The translations under genes were made by a program, and so were the position numbers. A DNA stretch of 64,000 nt from NCBI GenBank assembly GCA_902810745.1, contig CADDYW010000002.1:111885-175884 (forward strand). Direction: 5' to 3'. This document shows positions 36,828 through 44,982 of the stretch, piece by piece. Positions within the stretch are counted from its first letter, which is position 1. Each line of letters starts with the position of its first letter. The notes under the pieces were generated by a model. It was given only the letters and a program-made list of their open reading frames with translations. It was not told the DNA's origin and did no database searches. Source of the DNA: Chloroflexota bacterium (lineage in GTDB: Bacteria > Chloroflexota > UBA6077 > FW602-bin22 > CADDYW01).

Positions 36828-36836
36828 ACTTTTCAA

Positions 36837-37394
36837 ATGCTAAACGTGATAAATCGGCTGATCGTCTCTGTCCTGCTCCTTCTGTGTATCCTGCTGCTGA
36901 TCCCGATCGCGGTTACGCCGCAAGGAACCGCCGAGTTCTTCTCGTTTCAGCTCGATCGCGTCCACGTCGATCCGATCTCGATCACGCACCTCGTGATCAT
37001 CGTCGCGTGCTGCTTTCTTATTGCAGTCTGCGTTCTGCTGCTCAATCTGGAGTGGAGGCGGCAACGACCGCGGTCGGTCCAGATCGCGGGGGGAAACAGT
37101 AAGTCGGCCGAGCTGGCCACGGAATCGGTGGCCGGTCGCATCCGTGCCGACGTCGAGGCCGTACCCCAGGTCCAGCAAGCAACACCGATCATTCTCGCTC
37201 GGGGTGGAGTGGTCGACGTTCAGCTCGAAGTCCGCGTCGATGCCGACGTTGACGTGCCGGCCAAGGCACAGGAGATCGAGCAGGTCGTGCGTGAGAGCGT
37301 AAGTCGCATGGGACTGAAGCTCGGCCGACCGCGGGTGAAGATTGTCTGTGCGCCAGGAAGGCCGTCCGATCCTACTCCGGCCGCGCCGCCGTAG
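36837..37394 (+). CDS. AmaP/Asp23-related membrane-anchored protein
   Basis: 185 residues from ATG 36837. Two hydrophobic helices (about 6-25 and 45-65) are followed by a soluble Asp23-like region. That region has V-A-G-R-I-R-A-D-V-E-A-V-P-Q-V, V-D-V-Q-L-E-V-R-V-D-A-D-V-D-V-P and R-V-K-I-V at the end. This layout resembles AmaP, the membrane anchor of alkaline-shock protein Asp23. No Asp23 gene is adjacent. An earlier in-frame ATG (36795) overlaps the predicted -35 box, so it is disfavoured. The gene may be translated from a leaderless mRNA. Confidence 0.75.
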   Translation: MLNVINRLIVSVLLLLCILLLIPIAVTPQGTAEFFSFQLDRVHVDPISITHLVIIVACCFLIAVCVLLLNLEWRRQRPRSVQIAGGNSKSAELATESVAGRIRADVEAVPQVQQATPIILARGGVVDVQLEVRVDADVDVPAKAQEIEQVVRESVSRMGLKLGRPRVKIVCAPGRPSDPTPAAPP

Positions 37395-37397
37395 TCA

Positions 37398-37418
37398 ATT
37401 TGTGCTCAATGCACAAAT
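37398..37418. promoter_or_regulatory. Palindrome upstream of glnA
   Basis: ATTTGTGC-N5-GCACAAAT, perfect 8-bp arms, AT-rich against a GC-rich background. It starts four bases after the AmaP-like stop and lies about 125 bases before glnA. It could be a regulator binding site or the hairpin at the end of the upstream gene. Confidence 0.45.
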
Positions 37419-37541
37419 GAGCCTCGGGATTTCCGGTTCCTCTTCACGTAGACCCGTGAACATCCTCTCGGATAGAGTTAATTCCAGGTTAGATACTGCT
37501 GCATGGCGAGTGTCGTGCACTTTGAGGAGGATAGTCAGAAC

Positions 37542-38993
37542 ATGGCCATCGACGTGACCGGCGCAAAGACGTTGACCAGCCCGCAGGAGGTCATCGCCTT
37601 CGCGCGGGAGCGAGGAGTAAAGTTCGTCGACTTCAAGTTCGTGGATCTTCCCGGAACCTGGCAGCACTTTTCCAGCCCGATCTCGCAGCTCGACGAGGAT
37701 GCTTTCGAGAGGGGGCTGGGATTCGACGGATCGAGCATTCGTGGGTTCCAGAAGATTCACGAGAGCGATATGCTCCTGATCCCCGACCCGACGACGGCGA
37801 TCGTCGATCCGGTGGCATTGATCCCGACGTTGAGTCTGGTGTGCAACGTAAAGGATCCGGTCAGCGGGGAGTTATACTCGCGCGATCCGCGTCACGTCGC
37901 TCAGAAGGCCGAGCAGTATCTGGTGTCGACGGGCATCGCCACGACGAGCTTCTGGGGGCCAGAGGCGGAGTTCTTCATCTTCAACGACATTCGCTTCGAT
38001 CAGACGACCCACAGCGGCTACTACTTCATCGACGCCGATGAAGGGATCTGGAACAGCGGCACGTCGAATGGGAAGCCGAATCTGGGGTATCGACCTCGAT
38101 ACAAGGAAGGGTACTTCCCGGTGCCTCCGATGGACCGGCTGCAGGATCTCCGTTCCGAGATGGTCCTGAAGATGATCGAGGCTGGAATTGACGTCGAGGT
38201 TCACCACCACGAGGTCGGCACCGCTGGCCAGGCCGAGATCGACATGCGGTTCCAGACCCTGACGAAGATGGGCGACCAGCTTCTGCTGTACAAGTACATC
38301 ATCAAGAACGTCGCGATCGCCCACGGGATGACGGCCACGTTCATGCCCAAGCCGCTCTTCCAGGACAATGGCTCTGGCATGCACGTGCACCAGAGCCTCT
38401 GGAAAGACGAGACGAACCTGTTCTTCGATCGTGACGGCTATGCCTTGCTCAGCGACACGGCCCGCTACTACATTGGTGGGCTCTTGAAGCACGCGCCGGC
38501 CTTGCTTGCCTTCGCCGCGCCGACGACGAACTCGTACCGTCGACTTGTTCCCGGTTACGAGGCTCCCGTGAACCTGATCTATTCCCAACGCAACCGCTCC
38601 GCGGCGGTTCGAATCCCGATGTATTCGGACAGCCCGAAGGCAAAGCGTATCGAGTTCCGGTGCCCGGATCCGACCTGCAATCCCTATCTCACCATGGCGG
38701 CGTTGCTGATGGCCGGTCTGGACGGAATCCAGAACCGGATCGAGCCGCCCGCGCCGATTGACAAGGATCTCTACGAACTCGAGCCGGAAGAGGCAGTCAA
38801 GATCAAATCGACGCCTGGCTCGCTGGCCGAGGTGCTCGACGCCCTCGAGCAGGATCACGAGTTCCTGCTTCGTGGGGACGTGTTCACCCGAGACCTGATC
38901 GAGACGTATATCGCCTACAAGCGCGAGCGGGAGGTCGATCCCGTCGCATTGCGACCTCACCCGTACGAGTTCTATCTGTATTACGACGCGTGA
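37542..38993 (+). CDS. glnA: Glutamine synthetase
   Basis: 483 residues. ATP-dependent glutamine formation from glutamate and ammonia. Visible: [12 protein letters not shown] near residue 65, the metal site [36 protein letters not shown], and N-R-S-A-A-V-R-I-P following an adenylylation-type Tyr (N-L-I-Y-S-Q). ATG 37542 is preferred because GGAGG precedes it; the upstream in-frame ATG adds non-conserved residues. A terminator follows. The next gene, a gamma-glutamyltransferase, may relate to glutamate or glutamine use but has its own signals. Confidence 0.96.
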   Translation: MAIDVTGAKTLTSPQEVIAFARERGVKFVDFKFVDLPGTWQHFSSPISQLDEDAFERGLGFDGSSIRGFQKIHESDMLLIPDPTTAIVDPVALIPTLSLVCNVKDPVSGELYSRDPRHVAQKAEQYLVSTGIATTSFWGPEAEFFIFNDIRFDQTTHSGYYFIDADEGIWNSGTSNGKPNLGYRPRYKEGYFPVPPMDRLQDLRSEMVLKMIEAGIDVEVHHHEVGTAGQAEIDMRFQTLTKMGDQLLLYKYIIKNVAIAHGMTATFMPKPLFQDNGSGMHVHQSLWKDETNLFFDRDGYALLSDTARYYIGGLLKHAPALLAFAAPTTNSYRRLVPGYEAPVNLIYSQRNRSAAVRIPMYSDSPKAKRIEFRCPDPTCNPYLTMAALLMAGLDGIQNRIEPPAPIDKDLYELEPEEAVKIKSTPGSLAEVLDALEQDHEFLLRGDVFTRDLIETYIAYKREREVDPVALRPHPYEFYLYYDA

Positions 38994-39120
38994 GGACGTC
39001 CCGGACCAGCGGCGGAGCAGACCGATGGGCCGCGATGGGAGAGCTGCTCTGCGACGGCCGCGGCAGATGCCCGCTGCGGTAGCCTGATCCGGCAAACCAG
39101 GCGTTTCGTTTACATCGCTG

Positions 39121-39169
39121 AACGGGAGCGATACCGGTCCGCGGGCGAGCCGGTCCCGCTCCCGTTTAT
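39121..39169 (+). terminator. Terminator of glnA
   Basis: 10-bp stem AACGGGAGCG/CGCTCCCGTT, an inner ACCGG/CCGGT stem separated by a small internal loop, then TTTAT. About 130 bases after the glnA stop. Confidence 0.65.
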
Positions 39170-39272
39170 CCGCGTGTTCCTCTGTCCACCGAGGTCCCTT
39201 CTCCCCCTGCGAGTCGGTTTGATCGCACTCGCGCTACTGGTGTCTGTCAAGCAGAAATTGATGGGTGGAGGT

Positions 39273-39311
39273 ATTTGGGAAAATTGGCACGCAGGGCCAA
39301 TTTTCCCAAAT
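39273..39311. repeat. 16-bp perfect inverted repeat between glnA and ggt
   Basis: ATTTGGGAAAATTGGC and its exact complement flank a 7-base loop. The arms are AT-rich and without any mismatch, unlike the GC-rich surroundings. No U-tract, transposase or target duplication is near. It may be a protein-binding site, a stable RNA hairpin or a relic of a small mobile repeat. Confidence 0.9.
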
Positions 39312-39404
39312 TGCTACCCCTCATATTTCCGTTGGCGGGGCACTACGCACCAGAGCCGGTTTTGTGATATAAGGGCTTCACCGAAAACCGCCCGGGAGGC
39401 TCAC

Positions 39405-41090
39405 ATGGGAGGACTGGGTCCACACGGGACCAAGGCAGAAGCTCATCGTCCGGTCGTCGCCGGCCGGAACGGGATGGTGTGCTCGGGGCATCCGCTTGCT
39501 TCGGAGGCTGGGATCGCGATCCTGCGGAGGGGGGGAAACGCGGCGGATGCCGCGCTCGCAGTCGCGGCGGCACTGAACGTCGTCGAGCCGAATATGTCGG
39601 GCATCGGTGGCGACGGGTTCATCATGGTCCGGACCGCCAGCTCGGGGAAGATTCAGGTGATGAATGCCACGGGACCCGCGCCGGAACGAGCAACTCGCGA
39701 CGCCTACCTGGCCGACGGCATTCCGATGAAGGGCATTCGGAGCGTTTCGGTGCCCGGTCTGGTCAGTGGCTGGCTTCAAGTTCACGAGCGATTCGGACGT
39801 CTATCGCTGCGCGAGGTGCTGACTCCGGCCATCGACCTGGCCGCGCACGGGTTCCCGATCAGCCGGAAGCTCGCCGTCGCGATAGCAGATGAGGCTGCCT
39901 TCCGCAGCTTTCCGTCGTCGCGGGCGATCTTCACGCGAGAGGGAAAGCCCCTCGACGCGGGTGAGCTGTTGCTCCAGAAAGATCTGGCGGATTCGCTGAG
40001 CTTGATCGCCGAGGAAGGGGAGGAGGCGTTTTATCGAGGGCGGATCGCCGACGCGATTCATCGCTGCGCTGAGCAGTACGACGGTCTGATCACACGTGAC
40101 GACCTGGCACGGTATCGCGCCCGCTGGCAGGAGCCGATCTCGGTCGACTATCGTGGGTACACGGTATTCGAGGCGCCACCCAACTCGAGCGGACACGTTC
40201 TTCTGCAGATGCTCAACCTGGTCGAGCCATTCGACCTCGCTGGTCTTGGACCCAATACGACGGCCAGCGTACATCTCATGGTCGAGGCGAAGAAGCTTGC
40301 CTTCGCTGACCGCGAAGCCTACCTCGCTGACCCCGATTTCGTGGATGTGCCGATCGACGGACTTCTCTCCAAGGAGTACGCGCGGGAGCGGCTGGGTGCG
40401 ATCGATCTCGGACGCGCGGCACGGGAGGTCGCGCCAGGGAATCCCTGGTCCTACGCCGGGTTACGCAGCCCCAGGCGCAGCCTGCGGATGGATCCGGACC
40501 GCGCCGAGACCACCTGCTTTGCCGTCGTCGACCGCGAGGGGAACGCCGTGTGTCAGCTTCAGAGCCTGCAATCGGGCTTTGGTTCGGGCCTGGTCGTTCC
40601 CGGGACGGGTATCCTGCTCAACAATCGGATGACCTACTGGCATCTCGACCCGGATCACGTCGATTGTCTCGCGCCGGGCAAGCGGGTCCGGCACACGATG
40701 AATCCAGTGATGGTGACGCGTGGCGATCAGCTCGTGCTCGTGCTCGGAACGCCCGGAGCTGATACGCAGGTGCAGAGCAACCTGCAGGTTCTGACGCACG
40801 TGCTCGACTCGGGCTACAACGTGGTCGAAGCAGTCGAGGCGGCGCGCTGGCGCCACCTGCAGAATGGAACGGAATCGACCGTGCCACACGCCTGTGACGA
40901 TGAGCTTTTACTCGAGGATCGCTTCCCGACGGACGTCCAGACCGGACTGAAGGATCTCGGGCATCCGGTACGGGCAATCGGACCGTGGGCCGCGACGGGA
41001 AGCATGATGATGATTCAGGTCGATCCGGCCACCGGGGCCCTCTTCGGCGCTGCTGACCCGCGCCGCGACGGCTATGCACTGGGCTGGTGA
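39405..41090 (+). CDS. ggt: Gamma-glutamyltransferase
   Basis: 561 residues. Cleaves gamma-glutamyl bonds (for example glutathione) after self-processing into two subunits. The N-terminal part shows M-V-C-S-G-H-P-L-A-S and G-G-N-A-A-D-A-A. The processing site lies before Thr369 in A-E-T-T-C-F-A-V-V-D, where the common T-T-H has Cys in place of His. G-G-D-G-F and the late G-T-P-G-A-D are also present. There is no signal peptide from the chosen ATG (GGGAGG five bases ahead), so it is cytoplasmic or exported by other means. The longer frame from 39174 crosses the inverted repeat and is not conserved. Confidence 0.9.
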   Translation: MGGLGPHGTKAEAHRPVVAGRNGMVCSGHPLASEAGIAILRRGGNAADAALAVAAALNVVEPNMSGIGGDGFIMVRTASSGKIQVMNATGPAPERATRDAYLADGIPMKGIRSVSVPGLVSGWLQVHERFGRLSLREVLTPAIDLAAHGFPISRKLAVAIADEAAFRSFPSSRAIFTREGKPLDAGELLLQKDLADSLSLIAEEGEEAFYRGRIADAIHRCAEQYDGLITRDDLARYRARWQEPISVDYRGYTVFEAPPNSSGHVLLQMLNLVEPFDLAGLGPNTTASVHLMVEAKKLAFADREAYLADPDFVDVPIDGLLSKEYARERLGAIDLGRAAREVAPGNPWSYAGLRSPRRSLRMDPDRAETTCFAVVDREGNAVCQLQSLQSGFGSGLVVPGTGILLNNRMTYWHLDPDHVDCLAPGKRVRHTMNPVMVTRGDQLVLVLGTPGADTQVQSNLQVLTHVLDSGYNVVEAVEAARWRHLQNGTESTVPHACDDELLLEDRFPTDVQTGLKDLGHPVRAIGPWAATGSMMMIQVDPATGALFGAADPRRDGYALGW

Positions 41091-41105
41091 GCCTGGAGAG
41101 CGCCG

Positions 41106-41399
41106 TCAGACTTTCCAGACCTGCCACCAGGCAGCACGCCGGGGTGGGCGCGCAGACGTCGCAGCAGTACCGGCACCGAATCCGACGAGGATCGGGAAGA
41201 ATGCTGCCTGCCAGATCGTGTCCAGCCCGATGGCGGTGAAGAGCCGCTCGGTGACGAGCCCGAGAACAACCAGCGCGACGATGACCGACCAGAACGACAG
41301 CGCGATACGGCGACGAACCCAGAGAAACCGTCCAAATCCGTACCCGAGGACGATTCCGGCGACCACGCAGAAGAGGCGTGCTGTATCGTAGAGGCTCAT
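41106..41399 (-). CDS. Small three-helix membrane protein, function unknown
   Basis: 97 residues with three hydrophobic segments (about 7-27, 33-50 and 55-77) and a basic C-terminus. Convergent with ggt, 15 bases apart. The ribosome site is weak (GAG upstream). No family recognised; coding character is judged from the clean hydrophobic periodicity and the lack of a better overlapping frame. The following stretch to 41747 holds no gene I can support. Confidence 0.55.
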   Translation of the reverse strand: MSLYDTARLFCVVAGIVLGYGFGRFLWVRRRIALSFWSVIVALVVLGLVTERLFTAIGLDTIWQAAFFPILVGFGAGTAATSARPPRRAAWWQVWKV

Positions 41400-41747
41400 C
41401 CAACTCGCTCGCGCGCGGCGCCAGACCTATGATTCTCACACGGCACGTGTCTGGAAGAGGGGTCGGAGCAGGTGGCATGCCGGCGCCTAGCCTCCATGGC
41501 CAGATCTGGCCACTCCCGTGGCCCCGCGCTGGCTGACCCCAGCTCGTCTGCAGCCCGCGGGGATGCCGCGGCGTTCCGGTTGGGATTCAGAAGCATCCCC
41601 GACCTCACGATGCCTCCACTCCGAACGAAATTTCGACCGTCAGCCATCACGCGATCCCGCTCGTGCACGTGGAGAACACTCGGTGGAAGCTCGTGGGTAG
41701 ATGTACCATGCCTGGTGATTCCCTGGCGGCGTTCGTGATCGCCTGCG

Positions 41748-42224
41748 CTATGGCCCGGATGGTCGACGCGAGGGACCGGTGCAATCCGGGCAGATTCCAT
41801 CGAAGTAGATTCGTGGCTGCAGGTCGCCAAAATCGCTGGCAGCACGTGCTTCCGCAATGAACGCGCCGAGGCCATCCACCTCGAGGTCGGACACACGCCC
41901 GCAAGCCCGGCATACGACGTGCGGGTGAGCAGCGGGGCGACGAACGTCGTAGCGCGTGCAGCCTTCGCTGAGGTCTAGCGTCAGCGCCTCGCCGAGCTCG
42001 ACAAGGACCTCGAGCGTGTTGTAGACCGTGGCAAGACTGATTGTCGGGTATTCCGCGCGGAGACGCGCGAAGATCTGATCGGCACTGGGATGGGAATCGT
42101 CATTGGCGAGGAGATTGACCAGCGCCAACCGCTGGGGAGTCAGGCGATATCCCGCCGCCTGAAGACGGGCGACCAGCTCATCCTGGCGCTGAGTCCGGAG
42201 TTCCGGTTGCATCGACGTGGTCAT
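41748..42224 (-). CDS. Fur-family metal- or peroxide-responsive regulator
   Basis: 158 residues. Winged helix N-terminal half (A-G-Y-R-L-T-P-Q-R-L-A-L, then S-L-A-T-V-Y-N-T-L) as in Fur/PerR/Zur. The dimerisation half contains H-P-H-V-V-C-R-A-C-G and a second pair C-P-D-C near the C-terminus, forming a structural zinc site. The subfamily (Fur, PerR or Zur) cannot be set with confidence. It is divergent from the FTR1 iron permease, with -35 boxes three bases apart, which favours an iron role. Confidence 0.88.
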   Translation of the reverse strand: MTTSMQPELRTQRQDELVARLQAAGYRLTPQRLALVNLLANDDSHPSADQIFARLRAEYPTISLATVYNTLEVLVELGEALTLDLSEGCTRYDVRRPAAHPHVVCRACGRVSDLEVDGLGAFIAEARAASDFGDLQPRIYFDGICPDCTGPSRRPSGP

Positions 42225-42267
42225 TGTTGGAGTCTCTCTAAGTTGAGAACAACCCTAAACAATGTTG

Positions 42268-42296
42268 ATTCTAGTCGCGTTGGACCGCGATGTCAA
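42268..42296 (-). promoter_or_regulatory. Promoter of the Fur-family gene
   Basis: Minus-strand TTGACA (42296-42291), 17-bp spacer, TAGAAT (42273-42268). The -35 almost touches the -35 of the divergent iron permease promoter. Confidence 0.65.
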
Positions 42297-42299
42297 TGT

Positions 42300-42328
42300 T
42301 TGACTGCCTGCGTCTTTTAGCGTATATT
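42300..42328 (+). promoter_or_regulatory. Promoter of the FTR1 iron permease
   Basis: TTGACT (42300-42305), 17-bp spacer, TATATT (42323-42328). The expected start near 42335 is two bases before a DtxR-type palindrome. Confidence 0.65.
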
Positions 42329-42336
42329 AATCAGGC

Positions 42337-42352
42337 ATTAGGATGACCTAAT
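42337..42352. promoter_or_regulatory. DtxR/IdeR-type operator candidate
   Basis: ATTAGG-ATGA-CCTAAT, a perfect interrupted palindrome with the TTAGG/CCTAA half-sites known for DtxR/IdeR iron repressors. Its place at the transcription start would block initiation. No DtxR gene is in the window. Confidence 0.6.
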
Positions 42353-42368
42353 TGGCGGAGGGTCCCCC

Positions 42369-43874
42369 GTGATCCGACTTTGGTGGTCGTTCGCCGGCTT
42401 CGTCGCCGTGCTCATTGCCAGCATGGTTCTCACGCCCCGTGCGCTCGCCGATGGAAGTTCCCCGGATCTGCTGCCGACGATCTCCTCGATGATCGAGCAG
42501 TCCAGCGCTGCTCAATCTCATCTCGCGGCTGGAAACACGGCCGCGGCCCGAGACGACGGCGAAAGCATCGCGATCTCGTGGGAACGCGTCGAGAGCCTGG
42601 TCGCACAGCGGGACCCCGGGGCCGAGGAAGAAATCGATCAGGCGGTCGATCAGGTGGTCGAGGCTCTTGCGGCGAACCCACCGGCAACGGATGCTGCCAC
42701 GCGTTTGAATCAGCTTCGTGGCTTACTCGTGGATCTGCGCGAGCAGCTTGAAGCAAATCCCTCTGCTCCACAGGCCAAGACTGACCAGATCGGCATTGGA
42801 GAAGGGATTCGGCTTCTCCAGGCGACCGAGGTTGCCCTCGACCGGGGAGACGTGACCGCTGCGCGAGAGTCGTTTGCTCGCTTTCAGCAAAGCTGGCCGA
42901 TGATCGAGGGTCGGATCGCGGCGGAGTCGCCCACGACCTACCACCAGATCGAGGCGCTGATGACACGTGCGGCAACGGCGCTCGACAGTTCGCCCGCGGA
43001 CACGACGCAGGCCCGCCAGCTCACCACGCAGATGAGTGCAGCCATGCAGTCGCTGCTGGGTCAGGAGCAGCACTACGGCCCGTTTGACGCCGCGATCACG
43101 TTGCTGCGAGAGGGTCTCGAGGCTCTGCTGATCATCGGAGCACTGCTTGCGCTGGTCACGCGCTCCGGCCGTCGCGACCTGCGCTGGCAGGTCTGGGCGG
43201 GCGCGGGCGTTGGCGTACTGGCCAGCGTCGCGGTGGCAGTACTGCTTCAGGTCGTGTTGAGCCGGCTCGCGATCGGACTGAATCGCGAGCTGCTCGAGGG
43301 AGTCACCGGATTGGGCGCCGCGGCGATGCTGCTGTACGTGTCCTACTGGCTGCATCAGCAAGGCAGTCTGGCAGACTGGCGAAAGTTCCTGGCAAGCCGC
43401 ACTGGCGCGGCGATCGCTTCTGGAAACCTGCTTATCTTGCCATCGCTTGCTTTCCTGGCAGTCTTTCGCGAAGGCGCCGAGACGATTGTGCTGTACGCTG
43501 GTATGGCTGCCTCGATCTCGCTCGGCGATCTGATCCTGGGAATGGGGCTTGGCTTGATCGGGCTCGCGATTCTCGGCATCGCCCTGTTCGGATTCGGCAT
43601 CAGACTATCGATCAAGCCCTTCTTCCGCGTTATGAGTGTGCTCCTGTACTACCTCGCGTTCAAGTTCGTTGGGACCGGTATCCACGCGCTCCAGGTCGCG
43701 GGCACGCTCCCGACGACGTCAGCTGACTATCTTCCCTCTCTGAGCATCGTCGGCATCTTCCCCACCTGGCAGACCACGGTTGCCCAGGCGGTTCTTCTGG
43801 CGGGTGCAGTTCTGGCGGTTGCCTGGATCGCAGCAAACCAGGGAAGCCGTCGTCTCGCCCCCGGTGCCGACTGA
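42369..43874 (+). CDS. FTR1-family iron permease with extracytoplasmic domain
   Basis: 501 residues with a GTG start behind GGAGGG. Signal peptide to about Ala27, then a 200-residue helical extracytoplasmic domain. Seven helices follow, holding the two FTR1 iron motifs R-E-G-L-E (247-251) and R-E-G-A-E (367-371), whose glutamates carry ferric iron. The N-terminal domain resembles that of EfeU-related bacterial FTR1 proteins. No EfeO/EfeB or multicopper oxidase partner is adjacent. Expression is probably iron-controlled through the palindrome at 42337. Confidence 0.9.
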   Translation: MIRLWWSFAGFVAVLIASMVLTPRALADGSSPDLLPTISSMIEQSSAAQSHLAAGNTAAARDDGESIAISWERVESLVAQRDPGAEEEIDQAVDQVVEALAANPPATDAATRLNQLRGLLVDLREQLEANPSAPQAKTDQIGIGEGIRLLQATEVALDRGDVTAARESFARFQQSWPMIEGRIAAESPTTYHQIEALMTRAATALDSSPADTTQARQLTTQMSAAMQSLLGQEQHYGPFDAAITLLREGLEALLIIGALLALVTRSGRRDLRWQVWAGAGVGVLASVAVAVLLQVVLSRLAIGLNRELLEGVTGLGAAAMLLYVSYWLHQQGSLADWRKFLASRTGAAIASGNLLILPSLAFLAVFREGAETIVLYAGMAASISLGDLILGMGLGLIGLAILGIALFGFGIRLSIKPFFRVMSVLLYYLAFKFVGTGIHALQVAGTLPTTSADYLPSLSIVGIFPTWQTTVAQAVLLAGAVLAVAWIAANQGSRRLAPGAD

Positions 43875-44010
43875 GTCGATCGCCGCGATCGCGTCTGGGC
43901 GGATGGCGGGCGATGCATGAGCCAATTCCCCGGTGCCCTCGAGAGCCTCGCCGGCTTCCAGGGCGGCTGTCATCTATTGGAGGCTGCGGGTGGGCACCGG
44001 GTGCCCAGGC

Positions 44011-44823
44011 TTAGTGGCCGAAGGTCTCCGGGGTAACGACCGGTCGTAGCTCGGCGCACGGAGCTCGCCCCTGTACCAGCAGTCCTCCGTCGACCTCGAA
44101 GAGCTGACCGGTGACGTAGGCGGCGTCATCTGCAGCCAGGAAGACCGCGGCCCAGGCCACGTCCGATGGATAGCCCTCTCGTCCGAGCGGAATCGCAGCA
44201 CGACGGCGATTCTTCTCGTCTTCGCTGAGTGTTTCCCAGTCGTCGACCGCGATCAGGCCGGGGCGAATCGCGTTGACCCGTATACCCCACGGTGCCAGGT
44301 CGACCGCGACGGCTTTGGTGAAGCTATCCATGGCACCCTTGACCGAATCGTACGCAATGCTGTACCGATGGGCTCGAGAAGCGCCGTTACTGCTGATGTT
44401 GACGATCGCTCCACGTCGCCGTGGTGCCATGATGTGGACCGCACGGTAGGTACAGTAGAAGAGTGCACCCATATTCGCGGCGACGTATGCATCCCAGCCG
44501 TCTGGCGTCATTGACAGAAATGGTCCACGCTCGCCACGATTGACCGGCGTCTGTGCATTATTGACGAGGATGTCGACGGTGCCAAATGCCTTGATCGTTT
44601 CGTCGAACAACCGGTCGACGTCGCTGCGCACGGTCACGTCCGCGACGACAGGGAGAACCGCCGCGCCGAGCGCACGGATCTCCGCGGTGGTACGTTCGAC
44701 GGCGTCGGGCGTCCGCCCATTGATCACGACCTTCGCCCCTTCCCGCGCGAAGCGGTGTGCAATACCGCGTCCAATGCCCTTACTGGACCCAGTAATCACC
44801 GCGACCTTATTGTCGAGCAGCAT
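44011..44823 (-). CDS. Short-chain dehydrogenase/reductase
   Basis: 270 residues. Rossmann motif T-G-S-S-K-G-I-G near residue 12, N-N-A near 88, catalytic Ser in N-I-S-S-N and Y-D-S-V-K (Y-x-x-x-K) near 160. ATG 44823 is preferred because AGGAGG precedes it. A C-terminal extension after V-D-G-G-L-L is a little longer than usual. Substrate unknown; stands alone. Confidence 0.88.
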   Translation of the reverse strand: MLLDNKVAVITGSSKGIGRGIAHRFAREGAKVVINGRTPDAVERTTAEIRALGAAVLPVVADVTVRSDVDRLFDETIKAFGTVDILVNNAQTPVNRGERGPFLSMTPDGWDAYVAANMGALFYCTYRAVHIMAPRRRGAIVNISSNGASRAHRYSIAYDSVKGAMDSFTKAVAVDLAPWGIRVNAIRPGLIAVDDWETLSEDEKNRRRAAIPLGREGYPSDVAWAAVFLAADDAAYVTGQLFEVDGGLLVQGRAPCAELRPVVTPETFGH

Positions 44824-44915
44824 CGAAAAAGCCTCCTGTCTCACGACTACCGGTCCCGCATGATAGCAGCTCTGACCTGTCCGCGTCGTTCGTTGCTGGC
44901 TGTGACGATGGCAAA

Positions 44916-44950
44916 GCAGGGCTTGATCGCCGCTCGCGATCAAGCCCTGC
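44916..44950 (-). terminator. Terminator of the SIMPL lipoprotein gene
   Basis: 15-bp perfect stem GCAGGGCTTGATCGC/GCGATCAAGCCCTGC with a 5-base loop, followed on the minus strand by TTTGCC. It lies about 30 bases after the gene's stop. Confidence 0.65.
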
Positions 44951-44982
44951 CGGGGTGAGGCTGGATGGGGAGTGTGAACGCT

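Noticed and set aside
39273..39311. Inverted repeat as an insertion-sequence end
   Set aside because: No transposase remnant, second end or target duplication is nearby.
42241..42290. Possible Fur/PerR box in the fur promoter
   Set aside because: Only short imperfect dyads (GTTG/CAAC, AACA/TGTT) are present; none matches a 7-1-7 box well enough to list.
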